DNA of 64,000 nucleotides, from contig OZ025794.1 in the NCBI GenBank assembly GCA_964019425.1, forward strand, positions 1,116,001-1,180,000, given 5' to 3'. This document shows, piece after piece, positions 10,702-21,430 of this stretch. The position numbers were made by a program, and so were the translations under genes. Numbering within the stretch: the stretch's first letter is position 1; each line of letters begins with the position of its first letter. Under the pieces are notes generated by a model. That model worked only from the letters and a program-made list of their open reading frames with translations. It was not told where the DNA came from and did no database searches. This DNA is from Flectonema sp. DT1601. Taxonomy: Eukaryota; Euglenozoa; Diplonemea; Diplonemida; Diplonemidae.

Positions 10702-13122
10702 TATTCTTTTTTATTAATTTTGAAAAAAAAAACAATCAGTTTAGCGTCTTGACCAGGACGGAAAATAGAAAGTAATCGACATAGTCGATCGATAAAAAAA
10801 CAATGATAACATTGTTTAATCTTTTTTTTTTTTTTTAAATTCTTTTTATTTATTTTTTAAAGAAAAAAAAACGGAAAATAGAAATTAGTCGACAAAGTCG
10901 AACGGTAAAAAAACAATGATAACATTGTTTATTCTTTTTTTTTATTTTTTTATATTTTTTTTTAATTAATTTTGAAAAAAAAAAACAATCAGTTTAGCGT
11001 CTTGACCAGGACGGAAAATAGAAAGCGATCGACATAGTCGATCGATAAGAAAACAATGATAACATTGTTTATTCTTTTTTTTTATTTTAAATTCTTTTTA
11101 TTTATTTTTTAAAGAAAAAAAAAACGGAAAATAGAAATTAGTCGACAAAGTCGAACGATAAAAAAAAACAATGATAACATTGTTTATTCTTTTTTTTGTA
11201 TTTTTTTTATATTCTTTTTTATTAATTTTGAAAAAAAAAAAACAATCAGTTTAGCGTCTTGACCAGGACGGAAAATAGAAAGTAATCGACATAGTCGATC
11301 GATAAAAAAAACAATGATAACATTGTTTATTCTTTTTTTTTTTTTTTTTTTTTTCTTTTTATTTATTTTTTAAAAAGAAAAAAAAACGGAAAATAGAAAT
11401 TAGTCAACAAAGTCGAACGATAAAAAAAAAAACAATGATAACATTGTTTATTCTTTTTTTTTTTATTTTTTTTAAATTCTTTTTTATTAATTTTGAAAAA
11501 AAAACAATCAGTTTAGCGTCTTGACCAGGACGGAAAATAGAAAGTGATCGACATAGTCGATCGATAAAAAAACAATGATAACATTGTTTATTCTTTTTTT
11601 TTATTTTAAATTCTTTTTATTTATTTTTTAAAGAAAAAAAAAGGAAAATAGAAATTAGTCGACAAAGTCGAACGATGAAAAAAAAAACACAATGATAACA
11701 TTGTTTATTCTTTTTTTTTATTTTTTTTTTTTATTCTTTTTTATTAATTTTGAAAAAAAAACAATCAGTTTAGCGTCTTGACCAGGACGGAAAATAGAAA
11801 GTAATCGACATAGTCGATCGATAAGAAAACAATGATAACATTGTTTATTCTTTTTTTTTTATTTTAAATTCTTTTTATTTATTTTTTAAAGAAAAAAAAC
11901 TGAAAATAGAAATTAGTCGACAAAGTCGAACGATAAAAAAAACAATGATAACATTGTTTATTCTTTTTTTATTTTTTTTTTATATTCTTTTTTATTAATT
12001 TTGAAAAAAAAAAAACAATCAGTTTAGCGTCTTGACCAGGACGGAAAATAGAAAGTAATCGACATAGTCGATCGATAAAAAAAACAATGATAACATTGTT
12101 TATTCTTTTTTTTTATTTTAAAATCTTTTTATTTATTTTTTAAAGAAAAAAACTGAAAATAGAAATTAGTCGACAAAGTCGAACGATAAAAAAAACAATG
12201 ATAACATTGTTTATTCTTTTTTTTTATTTTAAATTCTTTTTATTTATTTTTAAAGAAAAAAAACGGAAAATAGAAATTAGTCGACAAAGTCGAACGATAA
12301 AAAAAAACAATGATAACATTGTTTATTCTATTTTTAATTTTTTTTTTTTGTATTCTTTTTTATTAATTTTGAAAAAAAAAAAACAATCAGTTTAGCGTCT
12401 TGACCAGGACGGAAAATAGAAAGTAATCGACATAGTCGATCGATAAAAAAAACAATGATAACATTGTTTATTCTTTTTTTTATTTTAAATTCTTTTTATT
12501 TATTTTTTAAAGAAAAAAAAACGGAAAATAGAAATTAGTCGACAAAGTCGAACTATAAAAAAAAACAATGATAACATTGTTTATTCTTTTTTTATTTTTT
12601 TTTTTATATTCTTTTTTATTAATTTTGAAAAAAGAAACAATCAGTTTAGCGTCTTGACCAGGACGGAAAATAGAAAGTAATCGACATAGTCGATCGATAA
12701 AAAAACAATGATAACATTGTTTATTCTTTTTTTTTTATTTTAAATTCTTTTTATTTATTTTTTAAAGAAAAAAAACGGAAGATAGAAATTAGTCGACAAA
12801 GTCGAACGATAAAAAAAAAAAACAATGATAACATTGGTTATTCTTTTTTTTTATTTTTTTTTTATATTCTTTTTTATTAATTTTGAAAAAAAAAAAAAAA
12901 CAATCAGTTTAGCGTCTTGACCAGGACGGAAAATAGAAAGTAATCGACATAGTCGATCGATAAAAAAAACAATGATAACATTGTTTATTCTTTTTTTTAT
13001 TTTAAATTCTTTTTATTTATTTTTTAAAGAAAAAAATGGAAAATAGAAATTAGTCGACAAAGTCGAACGATAAAAAAAAAAAAACAATGATAACATTGTT
13101 TATTCTATTTTTATTTTTTTTT
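10702..13122 (-). repeat. Hairpin satellite array
   Basis: Regular minus-strand alternation of the two monomer types. Its right part (about 11950-13122) shares private variants with 20380-21430: AAAAAAGAAACAATCAG, CGGAAGATAGAAATTAG and ATAACATTGGTTATTC occur in the same order in both. It ends at a T-tract followed by Rep-D. Confidence 0.85.
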
Positions 13123-13797
13123 TCGTCTTGGTGATTAATTCACAGTTGAATAACTCGATTCCGTACTGCACTGAATGACAACACGGAAAAAAGAGATGTG
13201 TATGCAGCTGAGAGGAATCGTAACTTCAAGTGCTTTTGCATTCTGAAGATTGCAATGGATGATAATTAAATCTGTCAGTGAGTATCAATTGGTGGGTAGA
13301 CCACCGAAGTTACTGTGAACAAACCAGCGTGTCCAAAGCAGGCGTTCGTCTTGTATTTTTACGTATAAAATCCAACAGTTAACCCCCTTCAAGTTTTCAA
13401 GACAATATAATTATTAATTAAATACTCATGGGTTTTATAAAAAACTGTTGCGGTTACATAAGCAAGTGGTGCTCAACTATGTTCACGTGGTATTTATTTA
13501 TCTGCAGTCATTTACTACGCTGCCGCTGACAGTCAAGATTGTCAGAGAAATACCTGGTCAATTTGACTTGACATCATTTTTTCTCGCAATTTTAAATAAA
13601 AACTTTCTCCTCTCTTCGGCTATTACTACAAACTTTATTTTCAATCTCTCAAGACAAAAGCTTATGTGGGAACAATTAGACAGGAGCATGATATCCAAAA
13701 GTTACATGTCTGAAATCATGGAGAATACATTCTTTCGGAGTTGCTTTAACCAGTAGAATCAGATGCGTGGTCCGTTCCGGTAGGACTCCCTTCTTCT
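13123..13797 (+). repeat. Rep-D, uninterrupted copy
   Basis: Starts CGTCTTGGTGATTAATTCAC right after HS. The second copy is scattered over 21431-21788, 22788-22999 and 29500-29597 because two blocks were inserted in it. This copy therefore serves as the empty-site reference: GGAGCATGATATCCAAAAGTTAC here is broken at GATA in the other copy. It carries one open stretch (next entry). Confidence 0.8.
13448..13756 (+). CDS. Hypothetical hydrophobic reading frame in Rep-D
   Basis: Open for 102 codons with a TTG, not ATG, at its left limit. Residues 8-30 and about 43-65 are hydrophobic, with an intervening KIVREIPGQFDLTSFF, and the C-terminus is polar (WEQLDRSMISKSYMSEIMEN). It could be a last exon of a membrane protein, but I recognise no family. 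The second copy keeps the frame from 22753 until the insertion at 23000 cuts it, with a Phe-to-Leu change. Weak evidence for a gene. Confidence 0.25.
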   Translation: MRLHKQVVLNYVHVVFIYLQSFTTLPLTVKIVREIPGQFDLTSFFLAILNKNFLLSSAITTNFIFNLSRQKLMWEQLDRSMISKSYMSEIMENTFFRSCFNQ

Positions 13798-14270
13798 CCT
13801 ATATAATTGTCAGCATCGGGGATATTTTGGGTTCTGAGGAAATCCACCAAGTCCTGGGCCAGGTACCCAGGCCAGGCCTCACCTAATTACACACTAATTC
13901 TTCTTTGCATTCCCGCAAGAAGGTCTGGTTCTAAGTGCAACATAAGTGTTGACTGGTGCCACGCATTACGGAAAGAAAAGTAGCGTTGCATATTGACCTG
14001 TGGCAAGTCGGCGCTACCAAATGACAGTCTGATGATCCACGGCGGGCGTTTGCAGAAAGAAAATTGCTGTTATTTGCCTTTGTCATGGAATTTTTTTTTT
14101 TTTTTTTACCACTTTTTGTGCCACTCACCTCCAAAAAAACATGAGTACATCTTTTTTTATGGTTATCTCTCGGTCTATCGGCCCCGAAAAGTCTTCACAA
14201 ATTTCTGGGTGGAGAAAAAAGTTTTGCAGTTGTTTGCCAGTCAAAACTTACGCAGCACTGTAAGCTGGCC
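13798..14270. repeat. First copy of a ~300-bp degenerate repeat and flanks
   Basis: About 13918-14230 resembles 14590-14900: both hold GTGTTGA(C/A)TGGTG, CACGCATTACGG, CAAATGAC, GGGCGTTTGC(A/G)GAAAGA, TTATTTGCCTTT and a T-tract followed by GTGCCACTCACCTCCAA. Reading frames crossing it are interrupted or arise from the repeat. No gene is supported. Confidence 0.65.
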
Positions 14271-14600
14271 AGGCCTAGCTACTTCCGTACTGGGAATGAG
14301 GCTTCTGTTTCTTCCTGCTAGCAGGCCTGGTGCTAAGTGCTACGTAATAGTGTCACGCATTACAGGAATAATATTAGGTTGCTCAGAAGTGCTATGTAAG
14401 CTGGCCAGGCCTAGCTACTTCCGTACTGGGAATGAGGCTTCTGTTTCTTCCTGCTAGCAGGCCTGGTGCTAAGTGCTACGTAATAGTGTCACGCATTACA
14501 GGAATAATATTAGGTCGCCCAGAAGTGCTATGTAAGCGCCAGGCCTAGCTACTTCCGTACTGAGAATGAGGCTTCTGTTTCTTCCCGCAAGCAGGCCTGG
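14271..14600 (+). repeat. Tandem repeat, ~135-bp unit, about 2.5 copies
   Basis: The word CTAGCTACTTCCGTACTG occurs at 14275, 14411 and 14545, a period of 134-136 bp. Units share GGAATGAGGCTTCTGTTTC and GGCCTGGTGCTAAGTGCTAC. The array sits between the two copies of the ~300-bp repeat. Confidence 0.8.
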
Positions 14601-14900
14601 TGCTAAGTGCTACGTAAGTGTTGAATGGTGTCACGCATTACGGGAAGAAAGGTAGAGTGTTGCATGTTAACCTGTTGCAGGTTGGCACTACCAAATGACC
14701 TGATGACCCACAGGGGGGCGTTTGCGGAAAGAGAATTGCTGCTTTTGCAGTTATTTGCCTTTATCATAGGATTTTTTTTTTTTTTTTTTTTACTGCTTTT
14801 TGTGCCACTCACCTCCAAGAAATCATGGTTACACCTTTTTTATGGTTATCCCTTGGCCTATCGATCTCGAAAAGGCTTCACAAATCCCTGAGGAGAATAG
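14590..14900. repeat. Second copy of the ~300-bp degenerate repeat
   Basis: Parallel to 13918-14230, about 680 bp downstream, with small differences such as GGGGGGCGTTTGCGG and a longer T-run. Followed by about 110 bp in which I see nothing. Confidence 0.65.
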
Positions 14901-15012
14901 GTTTTAGAGTTTTGGTGCCAAGCTGTCTTTTTGTTATGGTTTAGACAATTTGGGTTTTAATAAATAATTCCTTTCATTTTTGCCACCTTTCTGCTTATGT
15001 AGCACCCCTGAG

Positions 15013-15775
15013 CAAGTTTTGGCTGCTAATTTTCTTCTTGCAAGCAAATCTTAGCTGCTTATTTTCTTCCCGCAAGCAAATTTTAGCTGCTAATTTTCTT
15101 CCCGCAAGCAAATTTTAGCTGCTAATTTTCTTCCCGCAAGCAAATTTTAGCTGCTAATTTTCTTCCCGCAAGCAAGTTTTAGCTGCTTATTTTCTTCCCG
15201 CAAGCAGATTTTAGCTGCTTATTTTCTTCCCGCAAGCAAATTTTAGCTGCTAATTTTCTTCCCGCAAGCAAATTTTAGCTGCTAATTTTCTTCCCGCAAG
15301 CAAATTTTAGCTGCTTATTTTCTTCCCGCAAGCAAATTTTGGCTGCTTATTCCCTTCCCGCAAGCAAATTTTAGCTGCTAATTTTCTTCCCGCAAGCAAA
15401 TTTTGGCTGCTTATTTTCTTCCTGCAAGCAAATTTTGGCTGCTGATTCCCTTCCCACAAGCAAATTTTAGCTGCTTATTCCCTTCCCGCAAGCAGATTTT
15501 AGCTGCTAATTTTCTTCCCGCAAGCAAATTTTAGCTGCTAATTTTCTTCCCGCAAGCAAATTTTGGCTGCTTATTTTCTTCCTGCAAGCAAATTTTGGCT
15601 GCTGATTCCCTTCCCACAAGCAAATTTTAGCTGCTTATTCCCTTCCCGCAAGCAGATTTTAGCTGCTAATTTTCTTCCCGCAAGCAAATTTTAGCTGCTG
15701 ATTCTCTTCCCGCAAGCAAATTTTAGCTGCTTACTTTTTTCCTGCAAACAAATTTAAGCTGCCAATTTTCTTCAG
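15013..15775 (+). repeat. Minisatellite, 32-bp unit, about 24 copies
   Basis: Consensus halves are TTTTCTTCCCGCAAGCA and AATTTTAGCTGCTAA. Copies differ by single substitutions (TAGCTG/TGGCTG, CCCG/CCTG, AAATT/AGATT). A higher-order block recurs: the run with CTTCCTGCAAGC then CTTCCCACAAGC occurs at about 15418-15480 and again at 15578-15640, 160 bp (five units) apart. Confidence 0.9.
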
Positions 15776-16285
15776 TAGGAAGTAAGTAAGGTTTATTTTT
15801 GCCTAAGGAAAAATGCTGGACTTTTGTGCCCAAGCAGGTCTAAAAAAGATGGGTAACCATTTTCTTAAAGTATAAAATGTGATGAAAATTCTTTTAGTAT
15901 GGTTTTGAAATTTAAGTGTATGGTTGCCAATTAGTAGGTAGTTAAAAAAAAATTCTTCAGAAAAAATCTTTCCTTTATAATATTTTCTGAAAGATTTATT
16001 TTTTTCTACAGATCTCCTAAAAAAGATGGGAACACATAGTTGATCTATCCAAAAGTCTTCATAAATTCCTGTTAACCATTTTCTTAAAATATAAAAAGTG
16101 ATGAGAAAGAAATTTTGTTAGTAAGTGGTATGGTTTTGAAATTTAGGTGTATGGCTGCCAATTTAGTTAGCAGAAATCTTCTTTTTGAAATAATTTCTTC
16201 CTTCTTAATGAGTTTTGGATCTTAGGTGCCAAGCTGTGAAAAAGCAATCTTTGATTTCATTTCTTTTTGGGTAAAGGGTCTTTCC
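15776..16285. repeat. Degenerate AT-rich direct repeat
   Basis: Two similar stretches, about 15845-15950 and 16020-16170, share AAAAAAGATGGG, AACCATTTTCTTAAA, a TGATGA word, TATGGTTTTGAAATTTA and GTGTATGG(T/C)TGCCAAT. Nothing gene-like. Confidence 0.55.
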
Positions 16286-16470
16286 TACACAAATAGTTTC
16301 AGAACTAACCATTCTTTACAAAACCCAAAATGGCTGTAAACCGTCCAGTTCAACCCTGGGTGAGGGCATTTTTGTTTTTTCTTGATTCTTTTTCAGGAGG
16401 TTGGCCTTTATTAGTGGCTCCCCCCCCTTGGGGGGGGTTGGGGGGGGGGCTGCGTTCCGCCATCCCATAG
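16286..16470 (+). mobile_element. Left-end fragment of the hAT-like MITE
   Basis: From GGGTAAAGGGTCTTTCC it follows the left 180 bp of the element at 57499-58318: the ACACAAATAGTTTCAGAACT TIR word, CCAAAATGGCTGTAAACCG, then the C-run/G-run hairpin starting GTGGCTCCCCCCCC. It stops in TGCGTTCCGCCATCCC. The right end is absent. Confidence 0.8.
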
Positions 16471-16849
16471 TTCTTCCCACATTTCTATTTTATTGGAAAT
16501 AATGAACGACAAACCTTATTAATATAACTAAATTCCTATATTCCCATCCCAGGGTCGCACACATTGCAGATACAGGTTCGATAAACCTGTTGTAAAATAC
16601 TTCCAAATGTAACAAACAGATAACCTAAGCCACATATCCAATCATCATAAACCTAGCTGTCGTCTTCGTGCTAGCATATCAATATAACAACAACTACAGA
16701 TATCTTTCAGAAAAACAAAAACAAAGGACTTGATAAAACAGGGTGCAGTGTGCATTTTCAGCTAAGGGAGGACATTTTTCATTTGTCGTCCCGTTGGGAC
16801 AGAAAAGTAATAAATAAATAAAAAATTGCGAAAAAAAAAAGAAATTGCT
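16471..16849. other. Unassigned AT-rich sequence
   Basis: No open frame of interest. Two small hairpins are visible, CAGGTTCGATAAACCTG (16572-16588) and GTCCCGTTGGGAC (about 16787-16799). Nothing else recognised. Confidence 0.4.
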
Positions 16850-17126
16850 TATATATAACGTTTATTTATTTTTATTTTATCTTTTTTCTTCATGTTTGAT
16901 TATTTCCTCTTCATATTATTTTTTTTTTTTTTTTCTGCCTCTCCCTTAATCCTGTTTGTTTCTTTGAAACAAAAATTCATTTGAATATTATTCCTTGGTC
17001 AGCATCTTTCATTGTCGCCCTTTGGGCCTGTTAAAAAAAAAAAAAAAAAAAAAAAAAAGAAAGTTTACATCGGGAATAGGGCAGGAGCCAAAAGCTCCCA
17101 GTCCGTACTTCCCACCTTTTCGAAAA
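16850..17126 (+). repeat. Diverged EM, no HS array attached
   Basis: Keeps CATGTTTGATTATTTCC, CATTTGAATATTATTCC, CGCCCTTTGGGCCTG and GGAGCCAAAAGCTCC, but differs from the others at several positions (CTGCCTCTCCCTTAATCC, CAGCATCTTTCATTG) and ends CCACCTTTTCGAAAAC. It is the most divergent copy in the window and probably the oldest. Confidence 0.75.
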
Positions 17127-17171
17127 CTTATTTATAAATAAAAATTGCAGAAAAGTAATAATAATAAAAAG

Positions 17172-17310
17172 TTGCGATATCCCAGGGGTAGTGGTATAAC
17201 CCTCGCCCTGGGGCTGGGTGATTGCTGGTTCGACCCCCTGCCACTGCAATAACCCATCGCGCCCGTACACGCAATTAGTTCAAATCCCGCGCCCGAAGGG
17301 CGTCCAGGGT
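17172..17310 (+). repeat. tRNA-derived sequence, tRNA-Gly-like plus second B-box
   Basis: GGGGTAGTGGTATAACCCTC resembles the D-arm/A-box of tRNA-Gly and is followed by CTCGCC and, 40 bp on, GGTTCGACCCC, a good B-box. The full cloverleaf does not close well (poor anticodon and acceptor stems). A second B-box-like GTTCAAATCCC lies at about 17279-17289. This is the look of a tRNA-derived SINE or tRNA pseudogene rather than a working tRNA. Confidence 0.5.
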
Positions 17311-17424
17311 AGGCACCTGGTAGACTCCCCTACGTTAAGACTGGAGGGAAGGGAAAATGGAAGGATTTCCATAAAGAGGCTAAGAACACACAAATAAATA
17401 AATATAAAAAAAAAAGAAAATCCC

Positions 17425-17496
17425 AGGGCTGCACAGCCGAGTGGATACCTTAAATCTCTTCGGTAGCCGTGGCAAGGGTTCAATTCCCAGGCACAT
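17425..17496 (+). repeat. tRNA-like sequence, Ser/Leu-like A-box
   Basis: CACAGCCGAGTGGATACC matches the D-arm style of type II tRNAs and GGGTTCAATTCCC is a near-consensus B-box about 35 bp later, ending CCCAGGCACA. The 5' strand does not pair with the 3' strand as an acceptor stem. Probably a tRNA-derived repeat with an internal Pol III promoter. Confidence 0.45.
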
Positions 17497-17547
17497 TTTT
17501 TGTGTTTTTCAACCAGAAAAATTAGTAAGAAGAAAGTAGCAAGGAAA

Positions 17548-17615
17548 AGGGTACAAAATTGGACTTAACTTAACGCGAGCGAAGCGAGCGTAAAGTTAAG
17601 TTCAAATTTGTACCC
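17548..17615. repeat. 68-bp imperfect palindrome
   Basis: AGGGTACAAA at the left pairs with TTTGTACCCT at the right, continuing through GGACTTAACTT / AAGTTAAGTTC and a GC-rich tip (CGCGAGCGAAGCGAGCG). It could form a long hairpin. It may be a solo inverted-repeat element; no target duplication was recognised. Confidence 0.75.
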
Positions 17616-17741
17616 TGGACGGGTACCTAGCCAGGGAATAAAAACAGACGTGACTTGGTTGTAAAAATGATGTTTGCTCAGAAAGCTTTAAAAAAAAAAG
17701 TTGTGTGCGAGCAACGCGAGCCTGGAAGGGGTATCTCTAGT

Positions 17742-18125
17742 ACGAATGTGTGGTGCCTCGTGTTAGCGCTTTGGATAGTAATAACCATTGGCGGCGACTA
17801 TGCACGGGGTGGCCAGTGGGTTTAATGAGGTTGTTGTGTAATCCCCTTCCATGGCTCTGTTTCGGCATGCTGGAAAGCGAAGCTCTGAAGTTTACTTCAG
17901 GTTAGTCTTGTAAGCCTATCCTTCCGGTTCAGTTCTCGGCTTGGTTGATTCCCTCGATCGTCCCATCCAGGAGTTTGTGTGCATGGTGAGGCCCTCTGGA
18001 AACCCAGCCCAGCACAAGACACCAGGCTCACGGCGAAGATTGGACCCGAAAGTAACCTTGCGTTCTGTTCTGTTGGCAAGCTCTCTGGCTGAGTGCGTTC
18101 AAAGTGAGTGGAATTGCTAGTTTGT
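17742..18125 (+). repeat. Rep-E, uninterrupted copy
   Basis: TACGAATGTGTGGTGCC to TTGCTAGTTT. Its first 314 bp recur at 29599-29912 and its last ~67 bp at 38159-38225, so the other copy is split by an 8.2-kb block; here GACCCGAAAGTAACCTTGCG is continuous. No gene recognised; the longest frame (minus, 60 codons) is not conserved as a protein family I know. Confidence 0.8.
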
Positions 18126-18970
18126 TGGGTTATGTTCGTAGCAGCTTCACGGTGACGGCGGCCTTATTGAGAATTATCCCTCGTTGTTACATGTTACGTA
18201 ATGATTGGGTTCTCAAGACTGGTTGCTTGCTAATGTGAATGCTGACGTTCGAACTGTTATTCGTAGCAGCTTCACGGTGACGGCGGCCTTATTGAGAATT
18301 ATCCCTCGTTGTTACATGTTACGTAATGATTGGGTTCTCAAGACTGGTTGCTTGCTAATGTGAATGCTGACGTTCGAACTGTTATTCGTAGCAGCTTCAC
18401 GGTGACGGCGGCCTTATTGAGAATTATCCCTCGTTGTTACATGTTACGTAATGATTGGGTTCTCAAGACTGGTTGCTTGCTAATGTGAAGGCTGACGTTC
18501 GAACTGTTATTCGTAGCAGCTTCACGGTGACGGCGGCCTTATTGAGAATTATCCCTGGTTGTTACATGTTGAAAGTTGCAGGTTAACTGTGGCTGATGCA
18601 CGTAATGGTTGGGTTCTCAAGACTGGTTGCTTGCTAATGTGAAGGCTGACGTTCGAACTGTTATTCGTAGCAGCTTCACGGTGACGGCGGCCTTATTGAG
18701 AATTATCCCTGGTTGTTACATGTTGAAAGTTGCAGGTTAACTGTGGCTGATGCACGTAATGGTTGGGTTCTCAAGACTGGTTGCTTGCTAATGTGAAGGC
18801 TGACGTTCGAACTGTTATTCGTAGCAGCTTCACGGTGACGGCGGCCTTATTGAGAATTATCCCTGGTTGTTACATGTTGAAAGTTGCAGGTTAACTGTGG
18901 CTGATGCACGCAATGGTTGGGTTCTCAAGACTGGTTGCTTGCTAATGTGAATGCTGACGTTCGAACTGCC
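18126..18970 (+). repeat. Tandem repeat with 125-bp and 154-bp unit forms
   Basis: TTCGTAGCAGCTTCACGG occurs at 18135, 18260, 18385, 18510, 18664 and 18818. The first three steps are 125 bp; the next two are 154 bp because a 29-bp piece containing GAAAGTTGCAGGTTAACTG is inserted after TTGTTACATGTT. Early units read CCCTCGTTG, later ones CCCTGGTTG. Units then merge into Rep-C, which begins with the same words. Confidence 0.9.
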
Positions 18971-19665
18971 CCGACTTTCGAGTAGTTTCCTTTTCCGGCA
19001 TGTAACAATCCCGACTGACGAAAAAAGTTGGAGGAATTGCTAGTTTGTTGGGTTATATTCGTAGCAGCTTCACGGTGACGGCGGCCTTACTGAGAATTAT
19101 CCCTGGTTGTTACGTGTTGAAAGTCACAGGTTATAGCGTCAAAATAACACTCGCGTGGGTGGTTGCTCTCTTCGGAAAGCATAACTTCAGACCCGTCAAT
19201 TCGCGGCGCTTATATCTGCACACATTAATTAGTTGAACGAGTTCAAGTCACTTCCCTGCATAGCAGATCCGTGTCCTCTGTACTAACGCTATACTAAGTG
19301 TGACTGTGACTGATACACGTAATGGTTGGGTTCTTTAAGTACTCAGGACTGGTTGCTTGCTGATGTGAATGCTGACGTTCGAACTGCCCCGACTTTCGAG
19401 TAATTTTCCTTTCCGGCTTAGGATGACGCAGCGTGGTGGGTGCCTTGGGATTTAATAAATAAAGCGGAAATAAAGGGGCTTTCCCACCCCCCTTTATTCT
19501 GCTTATTTCCCCTTTATTTTGGAAAAAAAGGAAAAAAAGCCCTTTATTTGGATTAAAAGCCCTTTATTTCCCCTTTATTTTGGAATTACGGAAATTAAAG
19601 GGCATTAAAAGCCCTTTAATTTCCCCTTTATTTTGCCCCCTTTAAAGGGGTACAAGTATGAATTT
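18971..19665 (+). repeat. Rep-C copy 1
   Basis: Shared with 39310-40147 and 56560-57339. Contains a 63-codon frame at 19045-19236 repeated almost exactly in the others; the only nearby difference I see (CTGCACAC versus CTACACAC) lies near its end. The last 210 bp are built from CCCTTTATTT and its complement. Ends TAAAGGGGTACAAGTATG, the end shared by all three copies. Relative to the others it lacks one CCCTTTATTTC word near 19505. Confidence 0.85.
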
Positions 19666-21430
19666 TGAAAAAAAAACAATCAGTTTAGCGTCTTGACCAG
19701 GACGGAAAATAGAAAGTGATCGACATAGTCGATTGATAAAAAAACAATGATAACATTGTTTATTCTTTTTTTTTATTTTAAATTCTTTTTATTAATTTTT
19801 TAAAGAAAAAAAATGGAAAATAGAAATTAGTCGACAAAGTCGAACTATAAAAAAAAAACAATGATAACATTGTTTATTCTATTTTTTATTTTTTTTTTCT
19901 ATTCTTTTTTATTAATTTTGAAAAAAAAACAATCAGTTTAGCGTCTTGACCAGGACGGAAAATAGAAAGTAATCGACATAGTCGATCGATAAAAAAACAA
20001 TGATAACATTGTTTATTCTTTTTTTTTTATTTTAAATTCTTTTTATTTATTTTTTAAAGAAAAAAAACGGAAAATAGAAATTAGTCGACAAAGTCGAACG
20101 ATAAAAAAAACAATGATAACATTGTTTATTCTATTTTTTTTTTTTTTTTCTATTCTTTTTTATTAATTTTGAAAAAAAAACAATCAGTTTAGCGTCTTGA
20201 CCAGGACAGAAAATAGAAAGTAATCGACATAGTCGATCGATAAAAAAACAATGATAACATTGTTTATTCTTTTTTTTTTATTTTAAATTCTTTTTATTTA
20301 TTTTTTAAAGAAAAAAAACGGAAAATAGAAATTAGTCGACAAAGTCGAACGATAAAAAAAACAATGATAACATTGTTTATTCTTTTTTTATTTTTTTTTT
20401 ATATTCTTTTTTATTAATTTTGAAAAAAAAACAATCAGTTTAGCGTCTTGACCAGGACGGGAAATAGAAAGTAATCGACATAGTCGATCGATAAAAAAAA
20501 AAACAATGATAACATTGTTTATTCTTTTTTTTTATTTTAAATTCTTTTTATTTATTTTTAAAGAAAAAAAACGGAAAATAGAAATTAGTCGACAAAGTCA
20601 AACGATAAAAAAAAACAATGATAACATTGTTTATTCTATTTTTAATTTTTTTTTTTTTGTATTCTTTTTTATTAATTTTGAAAAAAAAAAAACAATCAGT
20701 TTAGCGTCTTGACCAGGACGGAAAATAGAAAGTAATCGACATAGTCGATCGATAAAAAAAACAATGATAACATTGTTTATTCTTTTTTTTATTTTAAATT
20801 TTTTTTATTTATTTTTTAAAGAAAAAAAACGGAAAATAGAAATTAGTCGACAAAGTCGAACGATAAAAAAAAACAATGATAACATTGTTTATTCTTTTTT
20901 TATTTTTTTTTTTATATTCTTTTTTATTAATTTTGAAAAAAGAAACAATCAGTTTAGCGTCTTGACCAGGACGGAAAATAGAAAGTAATCGACATAGTCG
21001 ATCGATAAAAAAACAATGATAACATTGTTTATTCTTTTTTTTTTATTTTAAATTCTTTTTATTTATTTTTTAAAGAAAAAAAACGGAAGATAGAAATTAG
21101 TCGACAAAGTCGAACGATAAAAAAAAAAACAATGATAACATTGGTTATTCTTTTTTTTTATTTTTTTTTTATATTCTTTTTTATTAATTTTGAAAAAAAA
21201 AAAAAAACAATCAGTTTAGCGTCTTGACCAGGACGGAAAATAGAAAGTAATCGACATAGTCGATCGATAAAAAAAACAATGATAACATTGTTTATTCTTT
21301 TTTTTATTTTAAATTCTTTTTATTTATTTTTTAAAGAAAAAAATGGAAAATAGAAATTAGTCGACAAAGTCGAACGATAAAAAAAAAAAAACAATGATAA
21401 CATTGTTTATTCTATTTTTATTTTTTTTTT
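19666..21430 (-). repeat. Hairpin satellite array
   Basis: Minus-orientation alternation of the two monomer types. Its right part duplicates 11950-13122 in monomer order and private variants. Left junction with the Rep-C end at AAGTATG|AATTTTG. Confidence 0.85.

Noticed and set aside
13993-14457. 154-codon reading frame
   Set aside because: It runs through a T-tract and into the 135-bp tandem repeat, with no protein-like composition.
15013-15775. CRISPR-like array of 32-bp repeats
   Set aside because: The repeats are contiguous with no unique spacers, and the window is eukaryotic; it is an ordinary minisatellite.
17172-17496. Functional tRNA genes
   Set aside because: A- and B-boxes are present but acceptor and anticodon stems do not pair.
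19045-19236. 63-codon protein repeated three times in Rep-C
   Set aside because: The frame is identical only because Rep-C is recently duplicated; part of it lies in the 125/154-bp tandem unit and no family is recognised.
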